Notes under the pieces: model-generated
Databases searched by the model: none
The model's input: only the letters and a program-made list of their open reading frames with translations
Told to the model about the DNA's origin: nothing
Program-made: the position numbers and the translations under genes
In this document: positions 8,157 through 16,460 of the stretch, in pieces
Numbering within the stretch: the stretch's first letter is position 1
Layout: each line of letters opens with the position of its first letter
Source: Micavibrio sp964400125
Lineage (GTDB): Bacteria; Pseudomonadota; Alphaproteobacteria; Micavibrionales; Micavibrionaceae
NCBI GenBank assembly: GCA_964400125.1
Contig: CAYNSR010000003.1
Coordinates: 1-64,000 of the forward strand
DNA length: 64,000 bases
Direction of reading: 5' to 3'

Positions 8157-8933
8157 ATGACCGCAGAAGACCTGACCATTCCCGTCGGAAAATACGATTT
8201 CATCTGGGCCACGCATGATCGCGCCACCCCGAAGCACGACGATTTTCCCCCGCTGGTCGTGATGATCCACGGCTTCCCCGGCGACAGCAGATCCTACGGC
8301 AATGTATTCGATGAATTATCGCAGCGCCTTGTCCGGAGCGGGTTTCATACGCTGCGCTTCGATATGCGCGGATGCGGGCAAAGCAACAAGGGGGCCCGTT
8401 TTTTCACACTCAAATCCGGACACGAGGATTGCCTTGCGGTCTTTCGCTGGGCGGAAAAGCTTGGTTACAAAAAAATCTGTCTCGTGACCGAAGGTCTCGG
8501 GGCCTGTATCGCGATTACCGCATTGGTTGATTCCTTCCGTCCGCTGGTACAGGGGATGGTCATGCTCTGGCCCATTCTGGATCAAAAACACAGTTGGCTG
8601 GCCGATCTGGCTCCGGCGGCAGTGGAGGCGAAGGAAAATGGCGCGGATCATATCGTGGCCGAAAACACCCAGATCGGGCTGGCATTTTTGCATGAGGTCG
8701 CAACGTACGACCTTATCCCCTTACTAAACCGCGTGACCATGCCGGTCATGATCCATCACGGCCTCAACGACCGCAAAGCCTCGCCGTTGCAGATGGATGT
8801 CCTGATGCAGGGTGCCGCGACCGACCGTCTGGAATTCGTGACCTATGACGGCGGCGAACACGGGCTGAAAGACCCGGTCCCGCGCCAGCGCTTGCTCGCG
8901 GAAACGCGGGGTTTTTTCAAAAAAATCTGCTAA
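8157..8933 (+). CDS. Alpha/beta-hydrolase-fold protein lacking the nucleophile serine
   Basis: A 258-residue alpha/beta hydrolase fold. The oxyanion-loop motif (VVMIHGFPGDSRSYGN, about residues 25-40) and LRFDMRGCGQS are typical of serine aminopeptidase or esterase relatives. At the nucleophile elbow, where GxSxG is expected, the sequence reads LVTEGLGACIAI, with glycine in the serine position. The downstream acid (HHGLNDRKASPLQ) and histidine (GGEHGLKDP) regions are present. It may therefore be a pseudoenzyme, or use another nucleophile. It lies seven bases after gpt. No specific substrate can be named. The assignment to the fold is secure; the loss of activity is inference. Confidence 0.75.
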   Translation: MTAEDLTIPVGKYDFIWATHDRATPKHDDFPPLVVMIHGFPGDSRSYGNVFDELSQRLVRSGFHTLRFDMRGCGQSNKGARFFTLKSGHEDCLAVFRWAEKLGYKKICLVTEGLGACIAITALVDSFRPLVQGMVMLWPILDQKHSWLADLAPAAVEAKENGADHIVAENTQIGLAFLHEVATYDLIPLLNRVTMPVMIHHGLNDRKASPLQMDVLMQGAATDRLEFVTYDGGEHGLKDPVPRQRLLAETRGFFKKIC

Positions 8934-8963
8934 ACAGCTCTTTTCCGGGGCCTTTGGACAAGG

Positions 8964-9010
8964 TTTTCCACAGATTTCCCTTGATTCCCTGCTCCCGCCC
9001 TGTCTATATA
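8964..9010 (+). promoter_or_regulatory. Probable rpmI-rplT promoter with DnaA-box-like and GANTC elements
   Basis: TTGATT at 8981-8986 and CTATAT at 9004-9009 form a -35/-10 pair with a 17-bp spacer, upstream of rpmI. A GANTC site (GATTC, 8983-8987) overlaps the -35. TTTTCCACA (8964-8972) fits the relaxed DnaA-box consensus TTWTNCACA. The promoter call is reasonable; the regulatory elements may be chance. Confidence 0.5.
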
Positions 9011-9096
9011 CGCCCACTTGGTCGATGGCTGGCTTTTGACATATTTCGGCTGCCTGCCCGTCACCCGTTCACCCCTTCTTTTTAAAGGAGAAGAAA

Positions 9097-9357
9097 ATGC
9101 CGAAGATGAAGACCAAATCGGGAGCCAAAAAACGCTTCCGTGTGACCGGTTCGGGTCGCGTGAAGTTCAAGCCTGCGAAATCCAGCCACATGATGATGAA
9201 CAAGCCAAAGAAGATGAAGCGGAAAATCCGCGGCATGCAGCTTCTGGCCGAATGCGACGCACGCATCATTCTGGAGAATTTCTTGCCCTATCTTCGTGGA
9301 CGCAAGAAAGTAAAAATGAACGCAGCCCAAGCTGCCGACCAGAACAAAGCAGCATAG
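9097..9357 (+). CDS. rpmI: 50S ribosomal protein L35
   Basis: An 86-residue basic ribosomal protein of the large subunit. The start MPKMKTKSGAKKRFRVTGSG and the central region are canonical for L35. The protein is about 20 residues longer than the usual 64-66; the extra C-terminal part (MNAAQAADQNKAA) is Ala/Gln-rich and outside the conserved fold. AAAGGAG lies well placed before ATG 9097. rplT follows after 12 bases. The usual upstream infC (IF-3) is absent here, so the L20-operon autoregulation of many bacteria would have to act from a different leader. Confidence 0.96.
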   Translation: MPKMKTKSGAKKRFRVTGSGRVKFKPAKSSHMMMNKPKKMKRKIRGMQLLAECDARIILENFLPYLRGRKKVKMNAAQAADQNKAA

Positions 9358-9369
9358 GAGAACAAAACC

Positions 9370-9747
9370 ATGGCACGCGTCACCGCAGGCCCCGCCAACC
9401 GGGCCCGTAAAAAGAAAGTCCTCAAAAAGACCAAAGGCCATTACAGCCTGCGTCACAAGGCAATCCGTATCGCGAAACAATCGGCTGACAAGGCCGGGCA
9501 GTATGCCTATCGCGACCGCAAAAACAAAAAGCGTGAATTCCGCGCCCTGTGGATCGTCCGGATCAATGCCGGCGCGCGTCTGCACGGCCTGACCTACGCC
9601 ACCCTGATGGGCGGATTGAAAAAGGCCGGGATCGAACTGGACCGCAAGGTTCTGTCCGATATTGCCATCCACAACCCGGATGATTTCAAACTGATCGCTG
9701 AAAAGGCCAAGGCTGCGCTGGCGAAGCACGACCAGAAGGCCGCTTAG
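9370..9747 (+). CDS. rplT: 50S ribosomal protein L20
   Basis: A 125-residue basic protein that binds 23S rRNA early in 50S assembly. MARVTAGPANRARKKKVLKKTKGHY and YAYRDRKNKKREFRALWI are family signatures, and the length is slightly above the usual 117-120. AGGAG lies before the ATG in the rpmI-rplT spacer. In many bacteria L20 represses its own operon; no such leader structure was identified. A terminator follows 28 bases after the stop. Confidence 0.97.
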   Translation: MARVTAGPANRARKKKVLKKTKGHYSLRHKAIRIAKQSADKAGQYAYRDRKNKKREFRALWIVRINAGARLHGLTYATLMGGLKKAGIELDRKVLSDIAIHNPDDFKLIAEKAKAALAKHDQKAA

Positions 9748-9775
9748 CCAGTTTTAGTAAGACACTGAATTTGAG

Positions 9776-9809
9776 AAGGCCCCGGAAGGAATTCTGGAGC
9801 CTTTCTTTT
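9776..9809 (+). terminator. Terminator of rpmI-rplT
   Basis: AAGGCCCCGG pairs with CTGGAGCCTT (one mismatch, one G-T pair) across an eight-base loop, followed by TTCTTTT. It is correctly placed for the ribosomal-protein operon. Confidence 0.65.
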
Positions 9810-10036
9810 GGTCATAGAACAGTTTTAAACTTGTATTAAAAAGGGGCCTACGTTATTGTCGCCCGGTATACTGGAAATAAGAGATTGCGAATAGACTCAG
9901 GACTCATTGATTACAGCCAGAAGATGACGATGGCAGCGATACAGACGGCTGAGAAGAAAGTATGTCCGCGCCTTTTTGGCCCATAGTATTTCTGCTTGAG
10001 AGTAACCCAGATTAATTTTAGAGATAAGAACGATTA

Positions 10037-10582
10037 ATGAAAAAGATATTTGAGAAGGCAGCAAAATTATTCGCGCACCAGAAAAATTTGCACGCTCAGC
10101 CAAATCCTGCCGATATATTTATCGGTCAGGTCTCCGATGCAGTACAGCAGCAGATGAATCGCCTTGATGATCTGCTGACAAATACCTATCACCTGGAAAG
10201 AGGAAAAAGTATTTCTAACATTGACAATGGAATTTCAGCAACATGGGATGGACCGGGATTTGGCCGCGTATTGTCCCTGTCTATTTTAAAAAAAAGCCAC
10301 GATACAAATCTTCAGATTGCAATTTTAGGGGTAGATGACCGCAACTCTCGTCCTTGCCTTGAGTTTCATCGTGTATGGCTTGTTAAAACGACGGATCTGT
10401 CTGGATTGCTCGATTATCTCGAAGAGAAAAAATCAAGCTTAGGCCTGTTCAATAAACGCGAACCGATTTGGGAAGCGTTGGCACATGACGTGCTGGGGGC
10501 ACGCGGCGTAAAAACGGAGCGGGGGGATAATTTCCCGAAACTTTCTTCTGGCATATCGCCACCCCCTGCGCCCAGTCAATAA
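10037..10582 (+). CDS. Hypothetical protein, AT-richer than its neighbours
   Basis: A 181-residue protein that I do not recognise. It begins with a basic amphipathic stretch (MKKIFEKAAKLFAHQK). A central part follows with alternating strands (GPGFGRVLSLSILKK, LQIAILGVDDR, CLEFHRVWLVKT) and then a helical region (LSGLLDYLEEKK). The end is Pro-rich. No signal peptide or membrane segment is present. It lies between the rplT terminator and pheS, with an IS1595-like fragment just downstream. It is visibly AT-richer than the flanking genes, which together suggests acquired DNA. The ribosome site before 10037 is weak. Confidence 0.6.
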   Translation: MKKIFEKAAKLFAHQKNLHAQPNPADIFIGQVSDAVQQQMNRLDDLLTNTYHLERGKSISNIDNGISATWDGPGFGRVLSLSILKKSHDTNLQIAILGVDDRNSRPCLEFHRVWLVKTTDLSGLLDYLEEKKSSLGLFNKREPIWEALAHDVLGARGVKTERGDNFPKLSSGISPPPAPSQ

Positions 10583-10696
10583 AGCTCAAACACTGGTCAA
10601 CTCAAAAATTCCCGGCAGTCAGGATCAACCAAGCATTGTTTCTGGGGATGTCCCATAAACCGGGGGGATCGGGCAGGTTATCCGGTAGAATGGGCG

Positions 10697-10798
10697 ATGC
10701 GTCGAAGCTGTTTAAAAAGAGATCAACAGGAGCGTTTGATAGAGCATTTCGTGGCCGGAACGGTGCCGTGGACGCCACGCAGAATGTCCGCCGACTGA
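10697..10798 (+). pseudogene. IS1595-like transposase N-terminal fragment
   Basis: A 33-codon frame reads MRRSCLKRDQQERLIEHFVA and then GT. This resembles the start of ISXO2/IS1595-type transposases, where K-x-x-RLIEHFVAGTTARTAA is typical. After GT the frame departs from the family and stops. No downstream transposase sequence was found before pheS. It is a short relic, identified by one motif only. Confidence 0.45.
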
Positions 10799-10908
10799 AT
10801 CATGATCCCCGCAGACTCACACGCTCACAAGACTGACGACCTTGCTGCAGTTTGATATCCAGCCATGAAAATGCTAAAACTTTCCGGAATTTTGAAGGAA
10901 AAGCGAAA

Positions 10909-12018
10909 GTGGCTGAAATGACCAATACAATGACCACCCTGAAGACCGAGCTGACAAAAATGGTTGCAGATGCCGGCGATCTGGCCGCGCTGGAGGCGGC
11001 CCGCGTGGCCGCTTTGGGGAAAAACGGAAAGATTACCGGATTGATGAAATCACTGGGCGCGATGAGTCCCGAGGAGCGTAAAACCACCGGAGCTGCGCTC
11101 AATCTCCTGAAAGACGACATCGCCGCCCTGATCGATTCACAGGAACGCAGCCTGAAAAAACAGGCCCTCGACCAGAAACTGGCCAATGAACAAATCGACA
11201 TCACGCTTTCCCCCCGGCCCGAACGGCGCGGCCATATCCATCCGATCAGCCAGACGACGGAGGAACTGACGGCGATTTTCGCGGATATGGGTTTTGTCGT
11301 CGGCGAAGGTCCGGATATCGAGGATGATTTTCACAATTTCACGGCATTGAATTTCCCGCCCGGACACCCGGCACGAGAAATGCACGATACATTCTACCTG
11401 CCAGACGATCCGGAAGAAAAGGACGAGGCGGCAAAGAAACTTTTGCGCACCCATACATCGACGGCGCAGGTGCGGTATATGACAGCCAACAAACCGCCGG
11501 TCCGCATGATCTGTTTCGGGCGCTGCTACCGTTCCGACTGGGACATGACGCACACGCCGATGTTCCACCAGATGGAATGCCTCTATATCGACAAAGGCGT
11601 CACCATGGCGCATCTGAAAGGCTGTCTGACCGATTTTGTCCGCGCATTCTTTGCCGTTGAGGATCTGCCTGTGCGGTTCCGCCCCAGTTTCTTTCCCTTC
11701 ACAGAACCGAGCGCGGAAGTTGATATCGGTTATCTGCGCGATGACAAGGGGTTCCGGCTGGGCCGCAACCCGGACCCGGACAAACAGCAATGGCTGGAAA
11801 TTCTGGGCAGCGGCATGGTACATCCGAACGTCTTGAAACATTGCGGGATCGATCCAACCGAATATCAGGGCTTCGCCTTTGGCATGGGATTGGAACGGGC
11901 AACGATGCTGAAATACGGCATCCCGGATTTGCGTACCTTCTTTGAATCCGATGTCCGCTGGCTGGAACATTACGGATTTGATCCGCTCGATCGGCCAAAC
12001 CGGGCGAACGGGTCGTAA
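10909..12018 (+). CDS. pheS: Phenylalanine-tRNA ligase alpha subunit
   Basis: The catalytic alpha subunit of the (alpha-beta)2 phenylalanyl-tRNA synthetase. The N-terminal coiled coil (about residues 5-90, LAALEAARVAALGKNGKITGL) binds tRNA. The class II core follows, with motif 2 (ICFGRCYRSDWDMTHTPMFH) and motif 3 (GFAFGMGLERATMLKYGIPD). GTG 10909 is chosen because GAAGG lies ten bases upstream; ATG 10918 is the alternative and gives a similar N-terminus. Unusually, the beta-subunit gene does not follow directly: a GNAT gene and an antisense gene lie between. Confidence 0.95.
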   Translation: MAEMTNTMTTLKTELTKMVADAGDLAALEAARVAALGKNGKITGLMKSLGAMSPEERKTTGAALNLLKDDIAALIDSQERSLKKQALDQKLANEQIDITLSPRPERRGHIHPISQTTEELTAIFADMGFVVGEGPDIEDDFHNFTALNFPPGHPAREMHDTFYLPDDPEEKDEAAKKLLRTHTSTAQVRYMTANKPPVRMICFGRCYRSDWDMTHTPMFHQMECLYIDKGVTMAHLKGCLTDFVRAFFAVEDLPVRFRPSFFPFTEPSAEVDIGYLRDDKGFRLGRNPDPDKQQWLEILGSGMVHPNVLKHCGIDPTEYQGFAFGMGLERATMLKYGIPDLRTFFESDVRWLEHYGFDPLDRPNRANGS

Positions 12019-12022
12019 AACG

Positions 12023-12457
12023 ATGCTGATTGCGCCGTTATGCCCTGCGGATTATGACCGATGGCTCCCGCTTTGGCTGGCCAATATGGAACACAATGTC
12101 AACGATGCTGTCACGGACACAACATGGCGGCGGATATGTTCTTCCGAATCAGGTATTGGCGGCCTGTGTGCGCGGGAATCGGAAACCGGACCTGTCACCG
12201 GCATCTGCCATTTCGTTCTCCATCCAACTACAGGCAACCTGAAGCCGGTTTGTTATATGCAGGATCTTTATGTCGATCCGGCATTTCGTAACCGGGGAAT
12301 TGCCCGGTCGCTGGTGATCACCCTTGCAGCCAAAGGCACCACGGAAGGCTGGGCCCGTCTTTACTGGCTGGCGGAATCGACAAATGAAGCGGCCCAGAAT
12401 CTCTATCGGTCACTGGGCCTGAAGCTGGACTTCACGCTGCATGTGCTGCCGCTTTAA
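12023..12457 (+). CDS. GNAT-family N-acetyltransferase
   Basis: A 144-residue single-domain acetyltransferase. The acetyl-CoA-binding motif A is visible as YMQDLYVDPAFRNRGIARSL, with RNRGIA forming the pyrophosphate loop. The C-terminal WLAESTNEAAQNLYRSLGLK is the usual motif B region. The acceptor substrate is unknown. The gene starts four bases after the pheS stop and is probably co-transcribed with it. It lies tail to tail with the peptidoglycan-binding-like gene, two bases apart. Confidence 0.88.
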   Translation: MLIAPLCPADYDRWLPLWLANMEHNVNDAVTDTTWRRICSSESGIGGLCARESETGPVTGICHFVLHPTTGNLKPVCYMQDLYVDPAFRNRGIARSLVITLAAKGTTEGWARLYWLAESTNEAAQNLYRSLGLKLDFTLHVLPL

Positions 12458-12459
12458 AC

Positions 12460-13848
12460 CTATCTCCGGGCCTGGGCAATCGCGCCGAGGAATCCTTTCC
12501 ATGTGCCAACCGTCTGATTGATCGTCCGGGTTACACCCTGAACGGCTGTATTGGCCTGCTGGATCGGTCCCGGTTCCGGCCTTTGCCGGGGGGTGGCGGC
12601 ACGCGCGAACGTCCCGCTTTCAGGGCGGCTCAATTCGCGTTCCCGCGAGCCGACGAAGCGCGAAGGTGCTGCAGCAGGGACGGGGGCAGCAGCCGCAATG
12701 CTGCGCTCTTCAACGGGAGCGGCGGAGGCTGGCTCTGCCGTCACCCCGAGCTCCGCCACCACTGGCGGGGCAAAGGCTGGTACCTGAAGTCCACTTCCCA
12801 AAGACTCCGTCGGCGCGGTCGGTGCCGGTTCGGATATGACCGGGTCGTCAACGACCACCATGGGGATAACGCCGGGCGGTGCTTCCATGCCCGCCGTTTC
12901 TTCGCCTGCGGTAACGGAGATGATCGGTTGCCCGGCTTCCGGCGGAGGTATTTCTATCTCCACAACGCCCGCAGGGGCGGGGGCCGCCGCCGCCAGAAAA
13001 GCCGAAGTCGGGGATGCCGGGGCGGGAGAGGATGATGACTGGAACTGCGCGAAAGCTGCGCCTGTTTTTGGTCCGGCAACACCATCCATCACCAGCGCAT
13101 TTCCGGCAAGATTAAGTCCGTATTGCAAGGCCTTGATCTCGCTCTTGTCGGCAGCACCGCCGTCTTGCATATACACCTGTTGCGCCATGATGGCGGACAT
13201 ATTCTGCCTGACCTGATCGGGGCTGGCCTTGATCTTTTCCTGAATTTTTTGCAAAACATCATCAAGGCTGGCTGTCTCATCAAGCTGATGATCCCGTTTG
13301 AACAGGCTCAGGGCCGCATTCGTTTTTGCACCCATCAATCCATCAACCCGGCTCAATGCATAACCTTCCCCCGCACCGGGGCTAAGGAGACGCAAGCCCG
13401 CCTGAATTTCTGCGACCTTAGAATCATGCTGCAGGCTCTGTTTTGCCGCAGAAGGCGCAGGGGACGCCGCCGCAAGAGCCCTGTCAAAGGCATTTAATGT
13501 CGGCTGATTCATCTGCCCCGTCACCTGAAGCGGCGTCCCCAGAGCGCGCAGACCGTATTGTATGGTTTTGACATCGTCTTCCGTGGCGAATTGCTTCATA
13601 CCGATCATCATCGATATGGTATCGGCACCAGCGGCAACCGTCTTGCGCATAGCAGACAGGATCGCCTGATCCGGCGCATCGGCGGCAAGCCCCTGGCCCT
13701 GCCGGAAAGATGTGATAGCCTCCCGCGTGGCAGGGTCCATACGCCCGTCAACATTGCCGTCATAGGCACTGCCCGGCATCAACCGGAGCAAGGCCTGCAT
13801 TTCCTCGATGGAACGCGCCTGCGTTTCCCTGCCTGTGTTCTCTGCCAT
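12460..13848 (-). CDS. Peptidoglycan-binding-like repeat protein with Pro/Ala-rich tail
   Basis: A 462-residue protein made of four degenerate repeats resembling PG_binding_1. The clearest are SIEEMQALLRLM with DGRMDPATREAITSFRQGQ, VKTIQYGLRALG, VAEIQAGLRLL with VDGLMGAKTNAALSLFKRD, and IKALQYGLNLAG with MDGVAGPKTGAAFAQFQ, spanning about residues 12-270. The remaining 190 residues are Pro/Ala/Glu-rich and probably disordered. No signal peptide or membrane segment is seen, which is odd for a wall-binding protein. The start at 13848 follows GAGGAG ten bases away. It is transcribed against pheS and pheT and splits them. Binding to peptidoglycan is suggested by the fold only. Confidence 0.7.
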   Translation of the reverse strand: MAENTGRETQARSIEEMQALLRLMPGSAYDGNVDGRMDPATREAITSFRQGQGLAADAPDQAILSAMRKTVAAGADTISMMIGMKQFATEDDVKTIQYGLRALGTPLQVTGQMNQPTLNAFDRALAAASPAPSAAKQSLQHDSKVAEIQAGLRLLSPGAGEGYALSRVDGLMGAKTNAALSLFKRDHQLDETASLDDVLQKIQEKIKASPDQVRQNMSAIMAQQVYMQDGGAADKSEIKALQYGLNLAGNALVMDGVAGPKTGAAFAQFQSSSSPAPASPTSAFLAAAAPAPAGVVEIEIPPPEAGQPIISVTAGEETAGMEAPPGVIPMVVVDDPVISEPAPTAPTESLGSGLQVPAFAPPVVAELGVTAEPASAAPVEERSIAAAAPVPAAAPSRFVGSRERELSRPESGTFARAATPRQRPEPGPIQQANTAVQGVTRTINQTVGTWKGFLGAIAQARR

Positions 13849-14026
13849 TGAGGTTTTTCTCCTCCCCTGCCTGCGTCGCCTGCGATCATTATTATCGAAA
13901 TAGCATAAGAAACGGTTAAAATTCATGTTATGGAATATTATTCCTGTTGCCGGAAAGGCACGAAATGTCCTTGGCCTGACCGGAGAAATCGGTTTTAATC
14001 GACGCGCTTGGAAGGGTGCATCGATT

Positions 14027-16447
14027 ATGAAATTTACATTTGGCTGGCTGCGCGAACATCTGGAAACGACCAAAACCCTCGATGAAATTGTCGTCGCGCT
14101 GACGGCGCTGGGGCTGGAAGTCGATGCGGTGGAAGACCAGGCAAAGCTTTATGCCCCGTTCTTCGTCGCCGCAGTTGAAAAAGCCGACAAACACCCGGAC
14201 GCCGACCGCCTGAAAGTCCTGACCGTCGATACCGGCAAGGGCAAAGTGCAGGTTGTGTGCGGCGCACCAAATGCCCGCGCCGGGATGAAAGGCGTCTTCG
14301 CGCCCGAAGGCAGCTATATTCCCGGTACCGATACGGTGCTGAAGAAGGGGAATATTCGCGGCGTCGATTCCTGCGGCATGATGGTGTCGGAACGTGAAAT
14401 GGCGCTTTCCGATGCGCATGAAGGCATTATCGAGATTGCAGGCGATGTCCCTATCGGGACGCCCTTTGCCGAAATTTACGGCCTGAGCGATCCGGTGATT
14501 GAAATCGGTCTGACCCCGAACCGCGCCGATTGCGCCGGGATACGCGGCATCGCCCGCGATCTCGCGGCGGCGGGACATGGCACACTAAAACCAGTGTCGC
14601 ATGCAACACCGACTAAAGGAATTTTCACAAGCCCTATCGGGATCAATCTGGCCTTTGATTCCACCACATCACATTATTGTCCGCTCTTTCTCGGCCGCCT
14701 GATCCGTGGTGTAAAAAACCATCCCTCACCGAAGGATTTGCACGACAAGCTGTCCGCGGTGGGGCAAAAACCTATCTCCGCGCTGGTGGATATCACCAAT
14801 TACATGACCCTTGGCCTCAATCGCCCCTTGCATGTCTTCGATGCCGACAAAATCAAGGGCCACCTTCATGTGCGCGCGTCAAAAAAAGGCGAAAGCTTCG
14901 TCGCCCTTAACGGTAAAACCTATACGCTTGATGATGGCATGGTTGTCGTCTGCGACGATTCCGGCGTCCTCGCCCTTGGCGGCGTGATTGGCGGCGAGAG
15001 CACTGCCGTTAGCGACACCACCACCAATGTTTACATTGAATCCGCGTTTTTTGATCCGCTGCGCACTGCCCGCACGGGACGCGCCCTGCAAATCGACAGC
15101 GATGCGCGCTACCGTTTCGAACGCGGCATTGATCCGGCCTTCACCGTTGATGGCATGGATATCGCCACCAATCTGGTTATGACCCTGTGCGGCGGGGAGG
15201 CCAGTGAAATCGTCACGGCAGGGGCCGTGCCGCAATGGCAGCGCCGGATCGATTTCGACCCGGATTCGGTTGAAAAACTGGCCGGGTATGCCGTCCCGGT
15301 CGAACAACAAATCACCATTCTGAATGCGCTGGGTTTCAACGTGCAGAAAAACGGTTCCATGCTTTCCGTGCAACCGCCGTCATGGCGTGGCGATGTCGAA
15401 GGCCGCACCGATCTGGTCGAGGAAATCATCCGCGTGATCGGGTTGGACCGGATGCCGTCGATTTCCGTCCCGAAGCAAGGCCCCATGACACAAAGCGCCG
15501 AAACCACCGCCGTCACGCGCAGCCGCCGGGCCCGAACCATTCTGGCCGGACGCGGGCTGGATGAATGCATCACATGGTCGTTTATGGACCACAATCTGGC
15601 CGAAAAATTCGGCGCAAATGACTGCGGAAAGGCGGCAGCGCTGACTCTGGCCAACCCGATTTCCAGCGAACTGGATTTCATGCGCCCGTCTATCCTGCCC
15701 AACCTGATCGCCGCCGCCGCACGCAATGCCGATCGCGGCTATCCCGATGCCGCCCTGTTCGAGGTGGGGCCGGTATTCGAAACCCCGAAAGTCACCGGCC
15801 AGCGCCTTTGCGCAGCCGGAATCCGCAGCGGCATCTGGCTGGAACGGCACTGGTCGACACGCGATACCAACCGCCCCGTCGATGCCTATGACGCCAAGGC
15901 CGATGCGCTGGCGGTTCTGGCAGCAGCCGGATTGCCCGCCGAAGCCGGGCAGATTACCCGCGATGCGCCGCCATGGTATCATCCGGGCCGCAGCGGCATT
16001 ATCCGTCTGGGTACCAATATTCTCGCCCGTTTCGGTGAAATCCACCCGCAAATCCTCGAAGACATGAAAATCACCTTCCCGGTCGCGGGGTTCGAGGTTT
16101 TTCTTGACGCCATACCGCAACCCCGGAACAAGGGCACAACCAGATCCTTGCTGCATCTTTCGCCGCTGCAACCGCTATCGCGCGATTTTGCCTTTATCGT
16201 CGACGCCGGAATAGAAGCCGATACCCTGCTGCGGGCGGCACGGGGGGCGGATAAAACCCTGATCGCCGACGCGCGCATTTTCGACGTCTATCAGGGAAAG
16301 GGCGTCGAAGCCGGGAAAAAGTCGGTGGCAATCGCCGTTACGCTGGAACCGCGGGAAAAAACCCTGACCGACAAGGAAATCGAAGATATCTGCACGCGGA
16401 TTATCAATAGCGTTACCACGAAAACCGGCGGACAACTCCGCGCATGA
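14027..16447 (+). CDS. pheT: Phenylalanine-tRNA ligase beta subunit
   Basis: An 806-residue beta subunit with the full domain set. The N-terminal MKFTFGWLREHLETTKTLDEI leads into the EMAP-like tRNA-binding domain (ADRLKVLTVDTGKGKVQVVCGAPNAR region, about 60-110). The B3/B4 editing domain lies near 210-390 (YMTLGLNRPLHVFDADKIKG). B5 follows at about 400-470, then the catalytic-like core. The C-terminal ferredoxin-like anticodon-binding domain (SPLQPLSRDFAFIVD onward) reaches the end. The start at 14027 matches the conserved N-terminus, with AAGGG upstream. It is separated from pheS by about 2 kb and must have its own promoter, because the intervening gene runs the other way. Confidence 0.96.
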   Translation: MKFTFGWLREHLETTKTLDEIVVALTALGLEVDAVEDQAKLYAPFFVAAVEKADKHPDADRLKVLTVDTGKGKVQVVCGAPNARAGMKGVFAPEGSYIPGTDTVLKKGNIRGVDSCGMMVSEREMALSDAHEGIIEIAGDVPIGTPFAEIYGLSDPVIEIGLTPNRADCAGIRGIARDLAAAGHGTLKPVSHATPTKGIFTSPIGINLAFDSTTSHYCPLFLGRLIRGVKNHPSPKDLHDKLSAVGQKPISALVDITNYMTLGLNRPLHVFDADKIKGHLHVRASKKGESFVALNGKTYTLDDGMVVVCDDSGVLALGGVIGGESTAVSDTTTNVYIESAFFDPLRTARTGRALQIDSDARYRFERGIDPAFTVDGMDIATNLVMTLCGGEASEIVTAGAVPQWQRRIDFDPDSVEKLAGYAVPVEQQITILNALGFNVQKNGSMLSVQPPSWRGDVEGRTDLVEEIIRVIGLDRMPSISVPKQGPMTQSAETTAVTRSRRARTILAGRGLDECITWSFMDHNLAEKFGANDCGKAAALTLANPISSELDFMRPSILPNLIAAAARNADRGYPDAALFEVGPVFETPKVTGQRLCAAGIRSGIWLERHWSTRDTNRPVDAYDAKADALAVLAAAGLPAEAGQITRDAPPWYHPGRSGIIRLGTNILARFGEIHPQILEDMKITFPVAGFEVFLDAIPQPRNKGTTRSLLHLSPLQPLSRDFAFIVDAGIEADTLLRAARGADKTLIADARIFDVYQGKGVEAGKKSVAIAVTLEPREKTLTDKEIEDICTRIINSVTTKTGGQLRA

Positions 16448-16460
16448 GGCACAGCCCTTT

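Noticed and set aside
9897..10103. Minus-strand frame across 9897-10103, and another frame there ending in a hydrophobic stretch (HTFFSAVCIAAIVIFWL)
   Set aside because: Neither has a ribosome site; the second lacks a start codon and the first overlaps the better-supported plus-strand orphan.
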